This document shows, in pieces, positions 6,107 to 10,153 of a stretch of DNA of 10,153 bases (positions are counted from its first letter, which is position 1; the number at the start of each line of letters is the position of its first letter). The notes beneath the pieces were generated by a model. It made no database searches and was not told where the DNA came from. It saw only the letters and a list, made by a program, of their open reading frames with translations. The DNA lies in NCBI GenBank assembly GCA_964446745.1, contig CAYURR010000108.1:1-10153 (forward strand), written 5' to 3'. Both the position numbers and the translations under genes were made by a program. The stretch comes from CAYURR01 sp964446745 (GTDB lineage: Bacteria > Bacillota > Clostridia > Lachnospirales > WQUN01).

Positions 6107-6994
6107 ATGGTTGATTTTCATAGAATCTTCCAAGGCGAGACGATAGCTGGTATAAAAGAACTATCGCCTGGGTATGATGATCATGCAAGCGATGTATGGT
6201 ATGTCAAAACAGATAGGCGAGAGGTTATTGTCCGAGCATCGGGAATCCAAGACATGAATGACGCTGGAGCCTTTTTTAATAGCCTTAATATATTATTCGG
6301 TGTCGACCCGACTAATGTTTTTGCCATGGATACAATAAACAATACATTGTCAGGCTTTGAAGCGTTTGTTTTTCCTAGAATACTTGATAAACACAAAATG
6401 GATAGGGAATATGTAGTCGTTGAATTATTGCAAGGTACTACTCTTCATTCTTTTAATGGACTGTCTGAGAGTGAATTAAGACGGTTTGGAATCAATCTGG
6501 CGAAAATACATAGCCATAGACGGGACTATTGTGGTAATCCGATTGGCACATTCAAAATTGATTTGAGTGAGGTAAATAAACATTTAATACGTTCTATAAG
6601 CGAGATTGTAGATAAGTTTTATTTGAATGAACAAAAAATAGTCGATTATCTGCTTGAAATGCAACGTATATTAAATGAGCTGCCGCCTCCGGAATATTCG
6701 TCATTCGTGCTTCCGGACATTGATCCCACGCAATTTCTAGTCGATAATGGTGCTATAACAGGCTTGGTAGATACCGAAGCCTATGTTATAGCACCGAGGG
6801 AGTTTGACTTCATTGCGTTAGAATATGTGCTGGATGAACGTTCGGCAAATCTCATATCAGAGGGTTATAAAACTATATTGCCGTTACCTGACCTAAATCC
6901 TATTAGAAAGGTATATCGTTATATATACAGATTGGTTGAAATACAAAGTGCGATTGACATCGATCAATGGCTTTTACAGCCTGCGTTGTTTTAG
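6107..6994 (+). CDS. APH/choline-kinase-fold phosphotransferase with altered catalytic loop
   Basis: 295 residues with the outline of aminoglycoside phosphotransferase-like kinases. The N-lobe carries VIVRASG (the ATP-binding Lys strand seems changed) and the hinge-like YVVVELLQGTTL, then the helical LAKIHSHR. The catalytic loop, HGDxxxxN in the family, reads LPDIDPTQFLV: the catalytic Asp is kept (Asp204), while His-Gly before it and the Asn after it are replaced. The metal-binding DFG-like Asp follows in LVDTEAY (Asp222), and REFDFIALE matches the family's closing motif. It is 4 bases downstream of the nucleotidyltransferase gene, with only a weak ribosome binding site, which suggests coupled translation. 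It may phosphorylate a small molecule, or be a divergent kinase that transfers something else. Resistance is possible but not shown. Confidence 0.75.
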   Translation: MVDFHRIFQGETIAGIKELSPGYDDHASDVWYVKTDRREVIVRASGIQDMNDAGAFFNSLNILFGVDPTNVFAMDTINNTLSGFEAFVFPRILDKHKMDREYVVVELLQGTTLHSFNGLSESELRRFGINLAKIHSHRRDYCGNPIGTFKIDLSEVNKHLIRSISEIVDKFYLNEQKIVDYLLEMQRILNELPPPEYSSFVLPDIDPTQFLVDNGAITGLVDTEAYVIAPREFDFIALEYVLDERSANLISEGYKTILPLPDLNPIRKVYRYIYRLVEIQSAIDIDQWLLQPALF

Positions 6995-7022
6995 TACTTC
7001 TACACAAGAATTTATTGAACAT

Positions 7023-7053
7023 ACACCGTATGCGTAAAGGCTGCGGTGTTTTT
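7023..7053 (+). terminator. Hairpin terminator after the nucleotidyltransferase/kinase operon
   Basis: ACACCG (7023-7028) pairs with CGGTGT (7044-7049), extended by a G-U and an A-T pair, around a GC-containing loop. It is followed by a T-run to 7053 and GTTT beyond. It lies about 30 bases after the kinase stop. The stem is moderate but the position and T-tract fit. Confidence 0.7.
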
Positions 7054-7074
7054 GTTTGCCTCCATTATACACAG

Positions 7075-7125
7075 ATGCAATGTATAATTGACATTAGGGC
7101 GGATATATAGTATATTATGCAATGT
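7075..7125 (+). promoter_or_regulatory. Near-consensus promoter flanked by 9-bp direct repeats
   Basis: TTGACA (7088-7093), a 17-base spacer and TATATT (7111-7116) form an almost ideal sigma-A promoter for the XRE gene. The word ATGCAATGT occurs twice: at 7075-7083, five bases before the -35, and at 7117-7125, directly after the -10. The two copies are 42 bases apart, about four helical turns, so a protein bound to both would sit on the same DNA face and could block the promoter. They are a good candidate for binding sites of the downstream XRE protein. Confidence 0.8.
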
Positions 7126-7138
7126 GAGGAGGGGAGAT

Positions 7139-7339
7139 ATGAAAAACAAACGAATGAAGATAGCTCGTATGGAATGCGATATGAAGCAAGAGGATTTGGC
7201 AAAGGCGGTTGGCGTTACAAGGCAGACGATAGGTTTGATTGAGGCTGGAGATTATAATCCAACGCTAAATCTATGCATTGCAATATGTAAAGCGTTGGGC
7301 AAAACATTAAATGATCTATTTTGGGAGGAAACAGTATGA
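7139..7339 (+). CDS. Small XRE-family helix-turn-helix regulator
   Basis: 66 residues, nearly all one Cro/C1-type helix-turn-helix domain: QEDLAKAVGVTRQTIGLIEAG (helices 2-3 within residues 17-37), then NPTLNLCIAICKALGKTLNDLFW. This single-domain architecture is common in Firmicutes next to small membrane proteins. ATG 7139 is chosen because AGGAGG (7127-7132) lies 6 bases upstream; the longer frame back to TTG 7088 would start on the promoter's -35 box. Its stop overlaps the next start (ATGA at 7336-7339), so it is translationally coupled to the membrane protein. It probably represses its own operon from the direct repeats around the promoter. Confidence 0.92.
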   Translation: MKNKRMKIARMECDMKQEDLAKAVGVTRQTIGLIEAGDYNPTLNLCIAICKALGKTLNDLFWEETV

Positions 7340-7827
7340 AAAGACAAAGCATGCAAGACGAAAGGGTCTCGGCACAGCGCCGTAAAGTAAATAGTGAAGC
7401 ATATGGCATTCTAATGATACTACTTCTCGTATCAATACTTGTGCAACAGTTTTTATTCAATGCTCCATTTAAACAATATGCAGCTGAGTTCATTTGCTTT
7501 TTTGGAATGTCTATTTACATGGTAGTGCGATATATAATGCTCGGGCTTAACATAAACGGCGAAGGAAAACAGGCAAAAAACGTTTCTTTGGTGATTAGTA
7601 TATTAGCCGGAAGTATAGTAACGACACTTAACGGCATTATTAATTACACACGATACGCGGAACATTATAGGGCGGATGGCATAGGCTTTTTTATCGCAAC
7701 ATTGGTAGTCACTTTTATGAGCGCGACTGTATTGGCGTTTGTCTTACTGTCCTGCGCTAATCATATGAACAATAGAAAACAAGCAAAGATACAAAAGCAG
7801 TTGGATGAAGATGAGCAAGACGTATGA
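7336..7827 (+). CDS. Small membrane protein, DUF6773-like
   Basis: 163 residues starting at ATG 7336, with GGGAGG (7323-7328) 7 bases upstream; a TTG further up at 7321 is not needed. A charged cytoplasmic-looking N-terminus (residues 1-20, DERVSAQRRKVNSEAYG) leads into four predicted membrane segments, about 23-42, 49-70, 83-103 and 116-140. A charged tail ending EDEQDV follows. The DERxxxQRRKxNSEAY start and the pairing with a small XRE regulator match a family I recall as DUF6773; the number is from memory. The function is unknown. Translational coupling to the XRE gene suggests that it either modulates that regulator at the membrane or is its main target. Confidence 0.8.
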   Translation: MKRQSMQDERVSAQRRKVNSEAYGILMILLLVSILVQQFLFNAPFKQYAAEFICFFGMSIYMVVRYIMLGLNINGEGKQAKNVSLVISILAGSIVTTLNGIINYTRYAEHYRADGIGFFIATLVVTFMSATVLAFVLLSCANHMNNRKQAKIQKQLDEDEQDV

Positions 7828-7847
7828 ACCGTTTCTTTATTTTTGTG

Positions 7848-7882
7848 TTGAAATATTCGCAATAACAATGTTAAACTGTTAT
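7848..7882 (+). promoter_or_regulatory. Possible promoter with imperfect palindrome upstream of the ABC exporter
   Basis: TTGAAA (7848-7853) and TAAACT (7872-7877), 18 bases apart, are the best promoter-like pair in this gap. An imperfect inverted repeat with 8-base arms (7862-7869 and 7875-7882, one mismatch, 5-base centre) overlaps the -10. No terminator is visible between the DUF6773-like gene and this point, so read-through into the leader is also possible. Confidence 0.35.
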
Positions 7883-7916
7883 GGAAAGCGAAAGACATTG
7901 GAAAGATGGTGAACTC

Positions 7917-7994
7917 ATGAAGAGGCATCAGCGAGGTAGCTGCTCAGTATGGTTGAGAAATCTGCCGCAAATCATACTGAGTATAAATAGTTAA
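7917..7994 (+). CDS. Possible 25-residue leader peptide in the ABC exporter leader
   Basis: A short frame from ATG 7917 to TAA 7992-7994 starts MKRHQRGSC, has WLRNLPQ in the middle and ends IILSINS. GGTGA (7908-7912) is a weak ribosome binding site 4 bases upstream, and a four-codon frame from ATG 7906 ends at its start (ATGA), so coupled initiation is possible. It has no family. The reason to list it is position: the frame covers the first two segments of the leader's alternative helices and stops just before the third, as in translational attenuators. Whether it is translated is unknown, and frames this short also occur by chance. Confidence 0.3.
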   Translation: MKRHQRGSCSVWLRNLPQIILSINS

Positions 7995-8057
7995 AGCGGA
8001 CAGTCTCAACCGTACTCATTTACTTATATAAAATATAAATCATGAGGGAGTACGGTT
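7941..8057 (+). promoter_or_regulatory. Switching RNA leader (attenuator or riboswitch) before the ABC exporter start
   Basis: Three helices can be drawn that exclude one another in part. Helix A: 7941-7951 with 7973-7983, 11 pairs (core CTCAGTATG/CATACTGAG). Helix B: 7946-7958 with 8004-8016, 13 pairs with one G-U, continued by CTGCCGC (7962-7968) with 7996-8003 around one bulged A. Helix C: AACCGTACTC (8008-8017) with GAGTACGGTT (8048-8057), 10 perfect pairs. Helix C ties up part of the AGGGAG ribosome binding site (8045-8050) and every base up to the ATG at 8058. A and C can coexist (expression off); B breaks both (on). There is no T-run after any stem, so control would be of translation and not termination. 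I recognise no known riboswitch class. Confidence 0.6.
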
Positions 8058-9743
8058 ATGAAACATTTATATGCTACCGCAAAGCGATTCAAGTTGTTGA
8101 TCGCTGTTTGTGTTATTTTGGGGCTGACAGGAACATTTCTGCAAAGCTTCAGTGCAAGTTACTTTCAAAAAGTTGTCGATAATTTTACAGACAACACTCT
8201 AACACCTTTAAACATAGCAATATATGGCGTGGCGCTGTTTGTGCTGATCGTTGTAAATTATCTGAATATATACCCGTGGCGCAAGTTGGAACCGGGAACA
8301 GTACTTGATTTAAAAATCAGCGCTCTTCGGAAGGTATCGGTCATCGATTATCTTTCATATACAAAACTGGGCACAGGTGCATTGATTCAACGCATTGAAA
8401 ATGGATCGACAGCAGGTTCGAGTATTTTATTAGGTTTTTATATACGCCTTGCCAGCGAATTAATCCCAGCGATGCTGTTCAGCATCATTTTCGTTTTCGC
8501 GATCAGCCGTACGGTGACAATCGCTATAATGATTGGTTATGTTGTGGTGTTCATCATCACAAATCTTTTGCTAAAGGCGCTGTACAGGGTTAAGGAACGC
8601 ATACTCGTTAATGAGGAACGCTTCAATCATTTTTTATTGCGTGGGTTTATGGAAATGGTTGTGTTTCGTGTCAACCGGCGGTTTAAAAGGGAGATGCAAA
8701 AGGCCGAGACGGCATCGGGCGAGATCGTCTCCTCGGAAGTCAAAATGATGATGACCCATGAGGCGTTTTTTACCATTTTCGCGGCGTTGGTTGCTGTTAT
8801 CAAGGTGGGGGTTATCGCATATGGCTGGACATTCAAAACATTGTCGATAGGCCAGATCGTTGCGCTGATCGCACTCGTGGAATATGCGTATCAGCCTATC
8901 GCGATCATCAATGTATCGTATGTCCAATACAAACTGGACAAGGTAGCTTTTGATAGGTATACGGAGTTTTTGGATGCAAAAGACGAAACTCGCCTAACGG
9001 AGGGTGAGGTTGTATCCGAGATCAAAGGAAATATATCCTTTTCAAAGGTCGGGTTTAATTATGATAGCCGAGAAATACTCAGCGATTTCAATCTTGATAT
9101 CCGAAGCGGAAAGAAGATAGCCTTTGTAGGTGAGAGCGGATCGGGTAAATCGACTGTTGTTAAGTTGCTGGTTGGATTGCTGCGCTCGGAAACCGGGGAG
9201 ATTTCGGTGGATGGCTATGATATAAACCGCATTAATTTGAATAGCTACTACAATCATATCGCCTATCTCCCGCAGGAACCCTCGATATTTAACGGAACCT
9301 TACGCGAAAACCTCGTCTTTGACGAAGATGTGGACGACAGAGACTTGATTGAAGCTATCAGAAAGACAGGGCTCGAAAACTTGTATGCCAAGCTTGAAAA
9401 GGGCTTAGACACCCCGCTCGGCGAAAGAGGGGTTAGCTTGTCCGGAGGGGAACGCCAACAGCTATCGCTGGCTCGTCTTTGGTTTTCAAATGCGAACCTT
9501 GTGATATTTGATGAAGCCACATCGGCAATAGATAATTTGACCGAAGAAGCCGTAATGAAAAATGTCATGGATTTGCTGTCGAAAAAGACTGTGATTGCTA
9601 TCGCACATCGGCTTGATTCCATTAAATCGTTCGATGACATCCTCGTATTTCAAGACGGATGTATAGTGGAGAGCGGCGGGTTTGATGAATTGATTGATCG
9701 TCGTCGGAATTTCTACGAGCTGTATAAAAGGGCTGTTGAATAA
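8058..9743 (+). CDS. ABC exporter half-transporter (membrane domain fused to ATPase)
   Basis: 561 residues. An N-terminal membrane domain with about six helices (residues 12-300; clear ones at about 13-32, 52-70, 130-150, 152-172, 236-256 and 262-282) is followed by the ATPase: Walker A GESGSGKST (358-366), Q-loop Gln406 in LPQEP, signature LSGGE (461-465), Walker B LVIFDE with Glu486 as catalytic base, and switch His517. All motifs are canonical, so it should be active as a homodimer, or as one half of a heterodimer whose partner is not in this window. This architecture exports drugs, lipids or peptides; no peptidase or substrate domain identifies the cargo. The ribosome binding site AGGGAG (8045-8050) is 7 bases before ATG 8058 and lies partly in a switchable hairpin. 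The last codons form the left arm of the terminator. Confidence 0.92.
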   Translation: MKHLYATAKRFKLLIAVCVILGLTGTFLQSFSASYFQKVVDNFTDNTLTPLNIAIYGVALFVLIVVNYLNIYPWRKLEPGTVLDLKISALRKVSVIDYLSYTKLGTGALIQRIENGSTAGSSILLGFYIRLASELIPAMLFSIIFVFAISRTVTIAIMIGYVVVFIITNLLLKALYRVKERILVNEERFNHFLLRGFMEMVVFRVNRRFKREMQKAETASGEIVSSEVKMMMTHEAFFTIFAALVAVIKVGVIAYGWTFKTLSIGQIVALIALVEYAYQPIAIINVSYVQYKLDKVAFDRYTEFLDAKDETRLTEGEVVSEIKGNISFSKVGFNYDSREILSDFNLDIRSGKKIAFVGESGSGKSTVVKLLVGLLRSETGEISVDGYDINRINLNSYYNHIAYLPQEPSIFNGTLRENLVFDEDVDDRDLIEAIRKTGLENLYAKLEKGLDTPLGERGVSLSGGERQQLSLARLWFSNANLVIFDEATSAIDNLTEEAVMKNVMDLLSKKTVIAIAHRLDSIKSFDDILVFQDGCIVESGGFDELIDRRRNFYELYKRAVE

Positions 9744-9782
9744 CAAAACCGTGGTACATTTTTGTTTTACAACAGCCCTTTT
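9726..9782. terminator. Shared terminator of convergent genes, overlapping the ABC stop codon
   Basis: AAAAGGGCTGTTG (9726-9738) and CAACAGCCCTTTT (9770-9782) are perfect 13-base arms. An inner AACAAAA/TTTTGTT pair (9742-9748 with 9760-9766) lengthens the stem. The left arm lies in the last five codons of the ABC gene and its TAA (9741-9743) is in the hairpin. A/T ends on both sides allow termination in both directions, for this gene and for the minus-strand protease gene that ends at 9788. Confidence 0.88.
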
Positions 9783-9787
9783 CGTTA

Positions 9788-10153
9788 TCAACCTGCTTTA
9801 TGTAATGGCTCGATCTCTTGATTACCAAACAATTTTTTTATAGTGGATATCATGGATCGGCGATTTTTAAGCATCACAACAATGAAGGAGATAGGTATCA
9901 TAAGTGATACCAGACTATTTATCAGTAATAGCGGAACGGGCAAACCGGGCGCAATACGAAACATCCATGCGGAAAATAAATTGACCATAGAGTGAACGAG
10001 TATTGGGTATATGATATTGTTTGTGCGCAGCATAACGTAGGCCAAGGCAATCCCTATAATAAAAGTATGGGGTTCAAAGGCCGTGATGTTGGTATGGTAG
10101 ATAAAGAAAAAAAGAGCAGAGTAGAATATTGCGTGGCCGCTTCCATAGACCTT
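9788..10153 (-). CDS. CPBP-family intramembrane protease, C-terminal part
   Basis: Reading leftwards from the window edge the frame is open from 10153 to TGA at 9790-9788, about 121 residues, so the N-terminus is outside. The TTG at 10045 is internal, since the family pattern continues upstream of it. Visible are the helix and motif HAIFYSALFFFIYH (His at 10096-10094, likely the second conserved CPBP motif), then FIIGIALAYVMLRTNNIIYPILVHSMVN (in two parts), where HSMVNLF is the HxxxN motif, a further hydrophobic segment and a basic tail. The EExxxR motif should lie outside the window. CPBP (CAAX/Abi) proteins are membrane glutamic proteases, in Firmicutes often linked to bacteriocin immunity or peptide processing. 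It converges on the ABC exporter gene with a shared terminator, so any functional link is only by position. Confidence 0.8.
   Translation of the reverse strand, partial: KVYGSGHAIFYSALFFFIYHTNITAFEPHTFIIGIALAYVMLRTNNIIYPILVHSMVNLFSAWMFRIAPGLPVPLLLINSLVSLMIPISFIVVMLKNRRSMISTIKKLFGNQEIEPLHKAG

Noticed and set aside
7088..7138. N-terminal extension of the XRE regulator from TTG 7088
   Set aside because: The TTG is the -35 box of the promoter; the ATG at 7139 has an ideal AGGAGG and gives the normal domain start.
7881..7960. Resemblance of the purine-rich leader bases to group II intron or rRNA segments
   Set aside because: Only short common words match; no domain V-like hairpin or longer rRNA-like run is visible.
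9486..9828. Minus-strand frames opposite the 3' end of the ABC gene
   Set aside because: They run through the shared terminator and lie opposite the conserved ATPase motifs; the real minus-strand gene ends at 9788.
1..10153. CRISPR arrays, tRNA or rRNA genes, insertion-sequence ends
   Set aside because: No regularly spaced repeats, cloverleaf, rRNA core or transposase-like frame was seen on either strand.

Overview
The window looks like a piece of a Bacillota (probably clostridial) chromosome. The reasons are strong AGGAGG-type ribosome binding sites, short intergenic gaps, sigma-A-like promoters (one is TTGACA-17-TATATT), hairpin-plus-T terminators, and several families common in Firmicutes: PadR, AdhR-like MerR, a small XRE regulator with a DUF6773-like membrane partner, and CPBP proteases. 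The genus cannot be told from this sequence. By eye the first 2.7 kb (sugar genes) is richer in G+C than the AT-rich middle, and the ABC transporter at the end lies between the two.

Layout. (1) 1-2731: a sugar module with the 3' part of a GH32 beta-fructosidase gene, then a sedoheptulokinase-like FGGY kinase, closed by a long hairpin terminator. (2) 2789-4233: a PadR regulator behind a perfect palindrome, and five bases later a BioB/HydE-like radical SAM protein. (3) 4250-4434: two gene remnants side by side, an ABC-ATPase Walker B fragment and the C-terminal tail of an isoprenylcysteine-methyltransferase-like protein, followed by a terminator. (4) 4480-5237: a classic MerR promoter (19-bp spacer holding a perfect inverted repeat) driving an AdhR-like MerR gene and an overlapping carboxymuconolactone-decarboxylase-family gene. 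(5) 5308-6994: a nucleotidyltransferase and an atypical APH-fold phosphotransferase, four bases apart, then a terminator. (6) 7088-7827: a small XRE regulator overlapping a membrane protein gene, with a near-consensus promoter flanked by 9-bp direct repeats. (7) 7828-9743: a 230-base structured leader and an ABC exporter half-transporter. (8) 9788-10153, minus strand: the C-terminal part of a CPBP-family membrane protease, convergent with the ABC gene across a shared terminator.

The region reads as a string of small, separately controlled regulator-plus-effector cassettes with a stress or resistance flavour. The most interesting object is the leader of the ABC exporter. Its segments can form two mutually exclusive sets of helices, one pairing the bases between the ribosome binding site and the start codon and the other leaving them free, and a 25-codon reading frame runs through the switching segments. 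This is the layout of a translational attenuator, or of a riboswitch of unknown ligand. Second is the operon of nucleotidyltransferase and divergent kinase, and third the palindrome-controlled PadR/radical SAM pair, whose function is unknown to me.
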